A DNA stretch of 40,465 bases from Salinicola endophyticus. Its GTDB lineage: Bacteria > Pseudomonadota > Gammaproteobacteria > Pseudomonadales > Halomonadaceae. Shown piece by piece: positions 1 to 8,068 of this stretch. Positions within the stretch are counted from its first letter, which is position 1. Every line of letters begins with the position of its first letter. Under the pieces are notes generated by a model, which searched no databases, was not told where the DNA came from, and saw only the letters and a program-made list of their open reading frames with translations. Location: contig NZ_PZJO01000011.1 in the NCBI RefSeq assembly GCF_003206575.1, positions 91,427-131,891 of the forward strand. Direction: 5' to 3'. Made by a program: the position numbers and the translations under genes.

Positions 1-64
1 TCGGCGTGTCAGGGCATCGGAAAGGTGAGTACTCGTGCCGATGTCGGCGACAGCACAGGCCGGG

Positions 65-2212
65 TCAGGCTGGCGTCTCTTTGACCACGCCTTCGATCTC
101 ACGCCGGAACGGCGGCAGCGCGTCCAGCAGCGCCTTGCCGTAGCGCCGGGTCAACACCCGGCGGTCGAGCAGCGAGATACGCCCGCTGTCGTTCTCCTTG
201 CGAATCAATCGACCGCAGGCCTGGACCAGCTTGATCGAGGCGTCCGGCACCGAAATGCGCATGAAGGGGTTCCCCCCCTGGCTCTCGATCCACTCCGCCA
301 GCGTCGCCCCCACCGGATCGTCCGGCACCGAGAACGGAAGCCGGGTGATCACCACATGGGTGAGATAGCGCCCCGGCAGGTCGATCCCCTCGGCGAAGCT
401 CGCCAACCCGAAGATCAGACTGCCCTGCCCCGCGTCCACCGCCTTGCGATGACGCTCGAGCAGCTCGCGCTTGGGCAGCCGGTCCTGGGACAGCAGACGC
501 GACGCCCAAGGCTCGGCGAGCGCCTCGGCGACGCTCTTGAGCTGCTTGCGCGACGAAAACAGCACCAGGATCGCCTCATCGTCCTCGCGCCCTTCGATGA
601 ACTGCACGATGGCGCGGTCGTGGGCCACCGGGTCGCCGGGCTCCACCGCCTCCCGCGGCACGCTGAGGGTGGCGCGGGAGTAGTCGAACGGGCTGGGCAG
701 ACGCTGATAGCGATAGCGATTGGCCAGGCCGGCACGCTCCTGTAGCCGCTCGAACCGGTTGAGCGCGGTCAGTGTGGCCGAGGTCACCACCGCCCCGTAG
801 CAGGCCCCCCACAGGTGGCGCGCCAGGGTCTCGGCGGCAGAGACCGGGCTGGCCGAGAAGGTCAGCTCGGGCTCGCTGCCGAAACGCTCGAAGGTGAGCC
901 AGCGCGCCTGGGGCTTCTGATCCGGCGGGTCCTCGCTGGCCAGCGCCTGCCACAGCGCGTGGGCGTCCAGCGCGCGACCGTGGAGCAGCGCACTCAGCGG
1001 CAGCCAGGGTTCGGCCTGCTCCCGTGACAGCCCGGTGGACTTGTCCGGGTCGAGGCTCTCGCGCAGGATCTCGGTCATCGTCTCCAGGTCGCGGGCCAGT
1101 GCCGCAAACGGAATCACCAGCTGCTGCGCCAGCGCCACCAGCGGTGCCGGCGCGCGGCCGTTGGCGAAGCGATGGTGCCGGGTCTCGTCCCCCGCCCCCT
1201 GCTCGAGCCCGGCGATCTGATGCCCCATGGCGTAGGCCTCGCCGAGACTCGGCTCGAGCGCCGCGATCCGTTCGGGAAAGGCTGCCAGCAGGCGCGCCAG
1301 GGTCGGCTGGGCGGCGAGCGCGGTATTCAGCTCGGTGAGCGACTTCTTCAGCGTGCGCAGCCAGCGCAGGGTGCCATTGACGGCAAAGCGGTGGTGGAAG
1401 TGATCCAGCGCCTTGTCAGGAAGATGGTGCCCCTCGTCGAAGATGTAGATGCACTCCTTCGGCGGCGGCAGCACCATACCGCCGCCGAGGGCGAGATCCG
1501 CCAGCACCAGATCGTGGTTGGCGACCACGATATCGGCCTGCTCCAGATGCCGCCGCGAGCGGAAGTAAGCGCAGGCCCCGAAGTGACCGCAGCGGCGGTT
1601 GGTGCACTGGCGATGGTCGACGGTCAGGCGGCGCCAGTCACGGTCGTCGATCGCGACCGGCCAGCTGTCGCGATCGCCCTCCCACTTGCCCGAGGCGTAG
1701 GTATCGGCCATCTCCTGGACCAGCTGCGGAAAGTCGCCGCCGGCATCGGTGGCGATGGTCTGCTCGAACAGCGATAGCGTGGGATTGGGCTCGCTGCCCT
1801 CCAGCGCCTGATCGAGCTTGGCCACGCACAGATAGCGCCCGCGCCCCTTGGCCAGAGCGTAGTCGAAATCGAGCCCGCTATGCTCGCGCAGCCGCGGCAG
1901 ATCCTGATTGAGCACCTGCTCCTGCAGCGCCACCGTGGCGGTCGCCACCACCAGCCGCTTGCCGCGGGCCTTGGCCACCGGCAGCGCCGCCAGCAGATAG
2001 GCCAGCGTCTTGCCGGTGCCGGTACCCGCCTCGAGCACGCAGACGTGCTCCTGGGAGGTGCGCCGACCCTGATCGTCGTGCTCGATCCCGGCCAGGGTGC
2101 GCGCGATCTCCGCGATCATCAGCCGCTGGCCGTAACGGGGCGTGAGCTCCAGGCCCTCGAGCGTGCGTCGATAGGCGTCCTGAATCTCCTGCTTGAGCGT
2201 CTCGTCGAGCAT
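65..2212 (-). CDS. dinG: ATP-dependent DNA helicase DinG (XPD-like, Fe-S)
   Basis: Superfamily 2 5'-3' DNA helicase that unwinds damaged or R-loop-containing DNA. About 715 residues, the usual DinG length. Walker A GTGTGKT lies near residues 63-69. Four cysteines of the 4Fe-4S cluster are visible: one in the YLCVAK segment (about residue 129), then three with DinG spacing (C-x4-C-x5-C, in QCTNRRCGHFGAC). Motif II reads DEGHH, as in DinG rather than YoaA. The C-terminal half holds the SATL motif and a final QACGRLIRKE-type motif VI. I place the start at the ATG at 2212, where the conserved N-terminus begins. An in-frame GTG at 2263 lies inside a hairpin and has no ribosome site. The gene follows the DEAD-box helicase gene in the same direction. 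Confidence 0.9.
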   Translation of the reverse strand: MLDETLKQEIQDAYRRTLEGLELTPRYGQRLMIAEIARTLAGIEHDDQGRRTSQEHVCVLEAGTGTGKTLAYLLAALPVAKARGKRLVVATATVALQEQVLNQDLPRLREHSGLDFDYALAKGRGRYLCVAKLDQALEGSEPNPTLSLFEQTIATDAGGDFPQLVQEMADTYASGKWEGDRDSWPVAIDDRDWRRLTVDHRQCTNRRCGHFGACAYFRSRRHLEQADIVVANHDLVLADLALGGGMVLPPPKECIYIFDEGHHLPDKALDHFHHRFAVNGTLRWLRTLKKSLTELNTALAAQPTLARLLAAFPERIAALEPSLGEAYAMGHQIAGLEQGAGDETRHHRFANGRAPAPLVALAQQLVIPFAALARDLETMTEILRESLDPDKSTGLSREQAEPWLPLSALLHGRALDAHALWQALASEDPPDQKPQARWLTFERFGSEPELTFSASPVSAAETLARHLWGACYGAVVTSATLTALNRFERLQERAGLANRYRYQRLPSPFDYSRATLSVPREAVEPGDPVAHDRAIVQFIEGREDDEAILVLFSSRKQLKSVAEALAEPWASRLLSQDRLPKRELLERHRKAVDAGQGSLIFGLASFAEGIDLPGRYLTHVVITRLPFSVPDDPVGATLAEWIESQGGNPFMRISVPDASIKLVQACGRLIRKENDSGRISLLDRRVLTRRYGKALLDALPPFRREIEGVVKETPA

Positions 2213-2252
2213 GCGGGTTCCGGGCAGGCCGGCCTGTGTGGGGAAGGCAGGG

Positions 2253-2278
2253 TGACCGCTCACAGGGGTGAGCGGTCA
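2253..2278 (-). terminator. Hairpin between the rhlB-like gene and dinG
   Basis: TGACCGCTCAC pairs with GTGAGCGGTCA, a perfect 11-bp stem with a 4-base loop, just after the stop of the upstream RNA helicase gene. No T-run follows on the minus strand, so it may act as a weak terminator, a 3'-end stabiliser or an attenuator before dinG. Confidence 0.5.
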
Positions 2279-2289
2279 ATCGGGATGGC

Positions 2290-3579
2290 TTAGACGAGCA
2301 TCGACTCCGGCGGCTGCTCGCAGGGCAGCTTGTCCTTGATATAGGCCTCGATCTCGGGCAGCGAGAACGCGTCCTCCTCGCCGACGAAGCTGATCGAGAC
2401 CCCCTTGGCGCCGGCGCGACCGGTACGGCCGATACGGTGCACGTAGTCCTCTGGATCCTCGGGCAGGGTGTAGTTGACCACGTGGCTGACATCTTCGATA
2501 TGGATGCCACGCCCGGCGACGTCGGTCGCCACCAGCACCTGGATCTCGCCGTCACGGAACTTCTCCAGCGTGCTGATGCGCTGGTTCTGCGGCACGTCAC
2601 CGGAGAGCATCGCCACGTTGATGCCCGCTTCGCGCAGCGTTCCATCGAGTTCACGTACCAGATCGCGGCGGTTGCCGAACACGATCACGCGCTCCATCGA
2701 CTCCTGCTTGAGCAGGTTGATCAGCAGTCTGCGCTTGTCGCTGTCGCTGACCAGATAGACGCGCTGGTCGATATTGGCGGCATTCTCGGTGGTCACCTCG
2801 ATCTCGACGTGGGCCGGCTTGTGGGTCCACTGCTCGGAAAGACTGAGGATATCCGGGGTGAAGGTCGCCGAGAACAGGAAGGTCTGGCGCTCTTCACGCT
2901 TGGGCGTATAGCGGATGATGCGCTTGACGTCGGGGATGAAACCCATCGACAGCATGCGGTCCGCCTCGTCGAGCACCAGCACCTCGACCTGGGAGAGATC
3001 GATGTCGCGCTTCTGCTGGAAGTCCAGCAGCCGGCCCGGGGTGGCCACCAGGATGTCCAGGTTCTTGACCAGCTGCTCGCGCTGCTTCTGGTAATCCATG
3101 CCGCCGACCACACTCGCCACGTTGAGCGAGGTGAAACGCGCCAGCGCCTTGGCATCTTTTTCGATCTGCAGCGCCAGCTCGCGGGTGGGCGCGACGATCA
3201 GGGCCCGCGGCGTCCCCGCGCGCTGACCATCCGGCGCCTCCTCCTCTAGGAAGTAGGCGAGCATCGAGATCAGGAAGGCGGCCGTCTTGCCGGTACCGGT
3301 CTGCGCCTTGCCGACCACGTCGCCGCCGAGCAGCGTGTACATCAGCGCTTCGGCCTGGATCGGGGTGCAGTACTCGAACCCCTCGGCGTGGATGGCACGC
3401 ATCAGCGCCAGCGGCAGATCGAAATCGTGGAACCGCCAGCGGCCGGCCACGGGCGCGACTTGGAACTGATCCAGCGACCAGCCGGTGGCGTTACGCGACT
3501 GCGATTTACGAGGCTTGCGTCGACGCCGCTTGGGTCTGCGGTTCTGTGCCGGTGCCTGGGTGTTGTCCGACTCACTCAT
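2290..3579 (-). CDS. rhlB: DEAD-box ATP-dependent RNA helicase, RhlB type
   Basis: RNA helicase that remodels structured RNA; RhlB is a partner of RNase E in the enteric degradosome. 429 residues from the ATG at 3579. An arginine/lysine-rich tail (about residues 13-28) precedes the Q-motif region ([12 protein letters not shown], about 69-80). Walker A AQTGTGKT is at 92-99, followed by PTREL (Ia), DEAD (II), SAT (III) and HRIGRTGR (VI). The pattern FHDFDLP...[17 protein letters not shown] matches the Pseudomonas-type RhlB as I know it. The frame continues upstream, but that extension is not conserved-looking. RNase E is also encoded in this window, 34 kb away. RhlB is my best subfamily call; another RhlE/RhlB-like helicase is possible. 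Confidence 0.85.
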   Translation of the reverse strand: MSESDNTQAPAQNRRPKRRRRKPRKSQSRNATGWSLDQFQVAPVAGRWRFHDFDLPLALMRAIHAEGFEYCTPIQAEALMYTLLGGDVVGKAQTGTGKTAAFLISMLAYFLEEEAPDGQRAGTPRALIVAPTRELALQIEKDAKALARFTSLNVASVVGGMDYQKQREQLVKNLDILVATPGRLLDFQQKRDIDLSQVEVLVLDEADRMLSMGFIPDVKRIIRYTPKREERQTFLFSATFTPDILSLSEQWTHKPAHVEIEVTTENAANIDQRVYLVSDSDKRRLLINLLKQESMERVIVFGNRRDLVRELDGTLREAGINVAMLSGDVPQNQRISTLEKFRDGEIQVLVATDVAGRGIHIEDVSHVVNYTLPEDPEDYVHRIGRTGRAGAKGVSISFVGEEDAFSLPEIEAYIKDKLPCEQPPESMLV

Positions 3580-3873
3580 AATTATGACGAATGTCCGAAT
3601 TCGATTGACGATGAAGCCCGCGCGGATATGGAGAGCCGCCGAAGCAGTGCTGGCGCTCGATCCGACACCGCCACTCGGCACCGCCGCTGGCGGCACACCG
3701 AGGCCCGGCGTCGGCGCGGGCAAGCCCCTAGTGTACCAGCCTGGGTGCGTGACGTCGCCAGCCGGGCGGCGAGCCCGGCCTGTCAGTCGCCTTGGCGCCT
3801 GTTAGAATGGAGCCATGAGACGACAATGCCCCCGGCACTCAGGCCGTGGGCGCCGCTAGCAAAGGCCGCGTGA

Positions 3874-4110
3874 ATGACTCGCAGAAAGAAGACCCGCTCC
3901 CTGGCCGACAAGGTCAGCATCCGCACTGGCAAGCGCAAGGATTACCGCCGCTGGCGCCATGACAACCCCGACGAGGTCACCTCGTCGCGCCGCTACGTGG
4001 CCAAGAAGGATCAGCAGCGCAAGGCGCAGGCCGAGCGCAAGCTGAAGCGCCAGAGCGTGGCGCCGCTGCCGCTGCACACATCCGATGCCAGCCAGGAGGA
4101 TACCGACTGA
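3874..4110 (+). CDS. Small highly basic protein of unknown function
   Basis: 78 residues, rich in lysine and arginine, without membrane segment, signal peptide or cysteine. I do not recognise the family. The TGA stop overlaps the first base of the exonuclease III start codon (TGATG), so the two genes are probably translationally coupled. The xthA ribosome site CAGGAGGA lies within the last codons of this gene. A TTAGAAT, a possible -10 element, lies about 70 bases upstream. Basic charge and coupling to a DNA-repair nuclease suggest nucleic-acid or ribosome binding, but this is only inference. Confidence 0.65.
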   Translation: MTRRKKTRSLADKVSIRTGKRKDYRRWRHDNPDEVTSSRRYVAKKDQQRKAQAERKLKRQSVAPLPLHTSDASQEDTD

Positions 4111-4928
4111 TGCGCCTGGTCTCGTTCAACATCAATGGCATCCGTGCCCGCCTGCACCAGCTCGAAGCGCTGGTGGAGACCCATGCCCCGGACGTGATCG
4201 GGCTGCAGGAGACCAAGGTCCAGGATAGCGAATTCCCGCGCGAGGCGGTCGAGGCCCTCGGCTATCACGTCCACATCCACGGCCAGAAGGGGCACTACGG
4301 CGTCGCGTTGATGACCAAGGCGCGCCCGGAACAGGTCCACTACGGCTTGCCCGACGACCCCGAGGATGCCCAGCGGCGGCTGATCGGTGCCACGCTGGCA
4401 ATGCCGGACGGCCGCCCGCTGACGGTGTGGAACGGCTACTTCCCCCAGGGCGAGAACGTCACCCACCCGACCAAGTTCCCGCACAAGCGCGCCTTCTACG
4501 CCGGGCTCAGCACGCTACTCGATACGCGCCACGACCCCGCCGAGCGCCTTGCCATCATGGGCGACTTCAATATTTCACCGCAGGATATCGACATCGGTAT
4601 CGGCGAGGAGAACCGCAAGCGCTGGCTGCGCGAGGGCAAGACCAGCTTTCAGCCGGAAGAGCGCGAATGGCTAGAACGGCTCAAGGGGTGGGGGCTGAAA
4701 GATAGCTACCGCCTGTGCCATCCCGACAGCAGCGAGCTGTTCAGCTGGTTCGACTACCGCTCCAAGGGGTTCGATCGCGAGCCCAAGCGCGGTCTGCGTA
4801 TCGACTACATCCTGGTCACCGAGCCGCTGGCCGAGGCCACCCGCGCCGCCGGTATCGACTACGCGCTGCGCGGCATGGAGAAGCCCTCGGACCACGCTCC
4901 GGTGTGGAGCGACTTCGATCTCGACTGA
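4110..4928 (+). CDS. xthA: Exodeoxyribonuclease III
   Basis: Class II AP endonuclease and 3'-5' exonuclease of base-excision repair. 272 residues, close to the E. coli enzyme (268), and alignable almost end to end by eye. Metal ligand Glu34 lies in GLQETK. The NGYFPQGEN block, the catalytic GDFNISP segment (about residues 151-157), the [14 protein letters not shown] block and the C-terminal SDHAPVW with the catalytic histidine are all present. The start is set by the Shine-Dalgarno AGGAGGA nine bases upstream and by the one-base overlap with the preceding small gene. Confidence 0.97.
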   Translation: MRLVSFNINGIRARLHQLEALVETHAPDVIGLQETKVQDSEFPREAVEALGYHVHIHGQKGHYGVALMTKARPEQVHYGLPDDPEDAQRRLIGATLAMPDGRPLTVWNGYFPQGENVTHPTKFPHKRAFYAGLSTLLDTRHDPAERLAIMGDFNISPQDIDIGIGEENRKRWLREGKTSFQPEEREWLERLKGWGLKDSYRLCHPDSSELFSWFDYRSKGFDREPKRGLRIDYILVTEPLAEATRAAGIDYALRGMEKPSDHAPVWSDFDLD

Positions 4929-4960
4929 GTGGATGTCGACCTGATTGGCAACGACAGATA

Positions 4961-4990
4961 CGACGACGCCCCGGCTTGCGGGGCGTCGTC
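4961..4990. terminator. Bidirectional hairpin between convergent xthA and the TPR-like gene
   Basis: GACGACGCCCC (4962-4972) and GGGGCGTCGTC (4980-4990) form a perfect 11-bp stem, extendable by one G-C pair into the loop. It lies between two convergent stop codons (4928 and 5046). There is no T-run on either side, so strength is uncertain. Confidence 0.6.
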
Positions 4991-5045
4991 GCGGGTCAGC
5001 GGCCGCCGACACCCGATTCAGCCAGCCGGGGCAGACCACCGCTCT

Positions 5046-6377
5046 TCAGCCCAGTGACTCCAGCCACTGCTGGGCCTGGGCCTCCCCCGCCGCCGCCGCA
5101 CGCTCGAGCGCCCGGCGTGCCAGTTGCGGCCGCTCCAGCTGGGCCGCGGCGACGCCCATCAGCAGCCAGTCGCGCCCCTGGGCAGCCTGCGCCGACGAGA
5201 CACCACTGCCCCTTTTCTGGGCCACGTCGCTCTGGGCCACTTCGCTCTGGGCCACTTCGCTCTGGGAAACTTCGTCGGCGGGCACGATCTGACCCAGCGC
5301 GTCGAGCACCACCTGCCACTCGCCCCAGCCGTAGGCGGTCTCGGCCAACTGGCGCCAGTCCGCCGTACTGCCGGTCTGGGTAGCCAGCGCGCGCCACGCC
5401 GCCAGCGCCTTGGCGTGTTCGCGTGCGGCGGTCCACGCCTGCGCCTCCAGGCGCAGGTTCCGGGTCGAGCGCGGCAGCTGGCCAGCATCCAGCCAGCGCG
5501 CCAGATACTCCCCCGCGCGGGCCGGCGTCCCCCCTGCGATATGCAGCTCGGCCAGCTGCACCAGATCCTGCGGCTGAGTCAGCACGCCACGGCGCCAGCC
5601 GCTCTCCCAGATCGCCGCCGCCCGCCCGGGGTCGCCGGCACGCTGGGCAAGGCCCGCAGCGCGCCGCCACACCTCCGGCGAGTCAGCGGCGTCGCCGAGC
5701 AGCGCCAAGGCGTCGTCGAAGCGTCCGCTCTGCTGATAGACCGTGCTGGCAAGCTGGCGCTGAGCGTCGTTCCAGGCGGCGCTACCCGATGCGCGCAGGC
5801 GATCGAGCGAGTTGGCCGCCGCCTGCCACTCGCCCAGGGCGGCACGCGTGCGCACCAGCAACCAGCGCGACTCGGCGTCGCCACCGCTGGCCTCGACCCA
5901 GCGCGTGAGCAGATCGGCGCCGCGCTCGCGCTGGCCGGCCGCAAGGCGCAGCTGCGCCTCCTGGCGCAGCCAGGCCAGCCGCCGCGCCGCCGGGACCTCA
6001 GCGATGCCGCGGGCCGTGGCCAGGCGTGCCGCCGCGACCGCACTCTCGCCCTGGCGGGCCAGGGCGCTGGCTTCCAGTTGCAGAAACAGAGCCCGGGCCC
6101 AGCGATCGGCGGCATTGCCGCCCTCGAGACGCGCCGCAGCGGCCTCGGCACGCGACGCCACCGCGGCGTTGTCGCCCGCCGCCAGCTGCTGCTGCAGCGT
6201 CTTGAGCGACGCAATCATGCTGGCGCGCAGGGCCGGCCCCTCCGCCAGCGCCGGCGTGGCCACCAGCAGCGCCAGCAGCAAGGTAGCGCCAAGACGGCGC
6301 GAGCCGGCTCGGCGCTTGCCGGCAGTGAAAGCTCGGGTAGTACTGTGCAACGTGGTGGCAATCTCTGGCGCGTCCAT
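5046..6377 (-). CDS. Periplasmic repeat-rich (TPR-like) protein of the TonB operon
   Basis: 443 residues. A basic N-terminus, a hydrophobic stretch and an ALA-type site at about residues 25-46 indicate a signal peptide. The rest is helical and alanine/leucine/arginine-rich, with loosely repeated helix pairs like tetratricopeptide repeats. It is the last gene of the six-gene TonB operon, where TonB2-type systems of Vibrio and Shewanella also carry a TPR protein, so a periplasmic scaffolding role is plausible. The ATG at 6377 is chosen because AAGGGTGACC precedes it; the GTG at 6383 overlaps that ribosome site. It starts two bases after the tonB stop. Near the C-terminus a 15-bp tandem repeat encodes SEVAQ-like pentapeptides. 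Confidence 0.75.
   Translation of the reverse strand: MDAPEIATTLHSTTRAFTAGKRRAGSRRLGATLLLALLVATPALAEGPALRASMIASLKTLQQQLAAGDNAAVASRAEAAAARLEGGNAADRWARALFLQLEASALARQGESAVAAARLATARGIAEVPAARRLAWLRQEAQLRLAAGQRERGADLLTRWVEASGGDAESRWLLVRTRAALGEWQAAANSLDRLRASGSAAWNDAQRQLASTVYQQSGRFDDALALLGDAADSPEVWRRAAGLAQRAGDPGRAAAIWESGWRRGVLTQPQDLVQLAELHIAGGTPARAGEYLARWLDAGQLPRSTRNLRLEAQAWTAAREHAKALAAWRALATQTGSTADWRQLAETAYGWGEWQVVLDALGQIVPADEVSQSEVAQSEVAQSDVAQKRGSGVSSAQAAQGRDWLLMGVAAAQLERPQLARRALERAAAAGEAQAQQWLESLG
5217..5276. repeat. 15-bp tandem repeat, four units, in frame
   Basis: Four consecutive 15-base units (ctgggccacttcgct and variants) begin at 5217, 5232, 5247 and 5262. Units two and three are identical; the first has one substitution and the last has several. 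On the coding minus strand they encode SEVAQ-type pentapeptides (DEVSQ, SEVAQ, SEVAQ, SDVAQ) in a linker of the TPR-like protein. Copy-number change would keep the frame. Confidence 0.9.
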
Positions 6378-6379
6378 GG

Positions 6380-7135
6380 TCACCCTTGCAGTTTGAACTC
6401 GATACGCTGGGTGGCGCGGCGCACGTCGTCCGCCGGCGGGAAGCGCCAGCGTGCAACCGCCTCCTCCACCGCGCGGTCGAACACATTGGCCGGCTCGGCG
6501 TCGATCACCCGCAGGCTGCCACCGTCCACGCGGCCATCGGGCTGGATGACGAAGCTGACCTCGACATAGCCCTCCATACCGCGCCGCCGCGCCCGCGCCG
6601 GATAGGTCGGATTGACCCGACTGGTCGGCTGCAGCTGCCCCACGTCCCGCGGTGAGGCCTGGGTGCCCTTGCTCGACGCTGGCTGCGAAGATGGCGCCTG
6701 AGCCTTACTGGGCGCCGGCGACGGGCTCGGCTCGGGCCGCGGCTGAGGCTGAGGTTGCGGTGCTGGCTTGGGTTGAGGCTTTGGCTGGGGCGTCGGCCGC
6801 GCCTCGCTCAGCTCGGGTAGCGAGGCGTCCAGGGTCGGCGCCGGGGTCTGCGTCTGCGCCACCTGAGGCTCGGGTACCGCGATCGGACTGGGCGTCGGCG
6901 CCGGAGCCGGTGCAGCCGCCGGTGGCGGCGGTGGTGCGGCCGGCGGTGGCGGTGGCGGCGCGGCACTCGACGTCGGCGCCGTCTGCGCCTGCTGCGGCGC
7001 CTCGACCATGGCGATCGGCGCCGCGCTGACGATCTCCTGGTTGTCCGGTGCCGGCGGCGCCACCAGCAGTGCCAGCAAATAGAACAGCACCAGCGCCAGC
7101 GCAGCACCGGCAACCACGCCTACCACCCTACGCAT
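6380..7135 (-). CDS. tonB: TonB energy-transducing protein
   Basis: Links the inner-membrane proton channel to outer-membrane receptors. 251 residues: one N-terminal membrane anchor (about 5-27), a long proline/alanine/glutamine-rich periplasmic spacer with PKPQPKPAPQPQPQP-like runs (about 45-160), and a C-terminal TonB domain (about 170-251) containing NPTYPARARRRGMEGYVEVSF and RWRFPPA. The start codon overlaps the exbD stop by one base (TGATG). The low-complexity spacer is typical of the family, and its purine/pyrimidine skew creates long false reading frames on the other strand. Together with the proton-channel genes it should serve the siderophore receptor encoded 4 kb away. Confidence 0.93.
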   Translation of the reverse strand: MRRVVGVVAGAALALVLFYLLALLVAPPAPDNQEIVSAAPIAMVEAPQQAQTAPTSSAAPPPPPPAAPPPPPAAAPAPAPTPSPIAVPEPQVAQTQTPAPTLDASLPELSEARPTPQPKPQPKPAPQPQPQPRPEPSPSPAPSKAQAPSSQPASSKGTQASPRDVGQLQPTSRVNPTYPARARRRGMEGYVEVSFVIQPDGRVDGGSLRVIDAEPANVFDRAVEEAVARWRFPPADDVRRATQRIEFKLQG

Positions 7136-7542
7136 CAGCCGGCATCCCGGTTGGCCGCCACGGCGACGTTGTCGACCCCGGCCTGGCGAATCCGATCCAT
7201 CACCTCGAGCAGCAGTCCGGTGGTCGAGCGGCGATCGGCCTGAACCACCACGCTACCGTTGCCGGAGACCAGCGCGGCGACCTTGGCGCCGACCCGATGC
7301 GCATCGACCGCCTCACCGTCGACCCAGACCGCGCCATCCTGGGTGATCGCCACCAGCACCTGGGTATCGGGGCGTGCGGTCGCCTCGCTCGACTGCGGCC
7401 GCTCGATCTCCACCCCGCTCTCCTTGATGAAGCTGGTGGTCACGATAAAGAAGATCAGCATGATGAAGACGACATCCAGCATCGGGGTCAGATCGATCCC
7501 GGTGGTATCGTCGCTCGCTTCCCGCAGGCGCCGTCTACGCAT
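7135..7542 (-). CDS. exbD: Biopolymer transport protein ExbD
   Basis: 135-residue ExbD/TolR-family protein. After a short cytoplasmic arginine-rich tail comes the single membrane helix with the conserved aspartate (LTPMLDVVFIMLIFF, about residues 15-29), then a periplasmic domain. It forms the proton-driven motor with ExbB and TonB. Two in-frame ATGs lie close together. The one at 7542 has GGTGGAGG six bases upstream, whereas the one at 7548 abuts that site, so 7542 is chosen. The gene overlaps the exbB end by eight bases. Confidence 0.93.
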   Translation of the reverse strand: MRRRRLREASDDTTGIDLTPMLDVVFIMLIFFIVTTSFIKESGVEIERPQSSEATARPDTQVLVAITQDGAVWVDGEAVDAHRVGAKVAALVSGNGSVVVQADRRSTTGLLLEVMDRIRQAGVDNVAVAANRDAG

Positions 7543-8068
7543 GGGCATCCTCCACCGCGCGGGCCATGCGATCGTGCAGTCGCTGATCCTCGCGCCGAAT
7601 GATCTGTTCCAGTCGGGACACGAACAGCAGCCCGACCACGGCCACGGCCATGCCCACCAGGGTGGGCAGCGTAGCGCGGGCAACGCCGTCGGCCATCGCC
7701 CGCGCCTGACCGCTATCGCTGAGCGAAAGACTGTCGAACACCTGGATCATCCCGGTCACGGTGCCCAGCAGTCCCAGCAGCGGACACACCGCCACCAGCA
7801 GCTTGAGCCACGGCAACGGCTGGCGCAGGCGCGCCAGCAGTTCACGGGTCCACACCTCACGCAGGGTGAGCGCGCTCCAACTGACGTGGTCGCAACGCTG
7901 GATCCAGGCATCGATCAGCGCCCGGCGGGCACGGCGGTGGGTGACGCGCCAGTAGATCAGACGCTCCAGCGCCAGCGCGAACAGCGCCATGGCAACCAGC
8001 ATGATCACCACCAGGACTCCGCCGCCGGCGCCGATCAGCCAGCGGATCGGTTCAAGCGTGAACGCCAC
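7535..8068 (-). CDS. exbB: ExbB/TolQ-family proton channel subunit
   Basis: 177 residues with the MotA/TolQ/ExbB fold: a first membrane helix (about residues 9-33), then two further helices in the C-terminal half, with the conserved LLGLLGTVTGMI block and a TLPTLVGMAVAVVGLLF segment. It starts at a GTG (8068) with AGGAG eight bases upstream, overlapping the previous gene by 17 bases. The short length and lack of a periplasmic domain make it the true ExbB partner of ExbD, in contrast to the long homologue encoded just upstream. Confidence 0.92.
   Translation of the reverse strand: MAFTLEPIRWLIGAGGGVLVVIMLVAMALFALALERLIYWRVTHRRARRALIDAWIQRCDHVSWSALTLREVWTRELLARLRQPLPWLKLLVAVCPLLGLLGTVTGMIQVFDSLSLSDSGQARAMADGVARATLPTLVGMAVAVVGLLFVSRLEQIIRREDQRLHDRMARAVEDAHA

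Noticed and set aside
5124-6569. 481-codon plus-strand frame across the TPR-like gene and tonB
   Set aside because: Antisense to two genes with coupled starts and recognisable domains; composition typical of a shadow frame.
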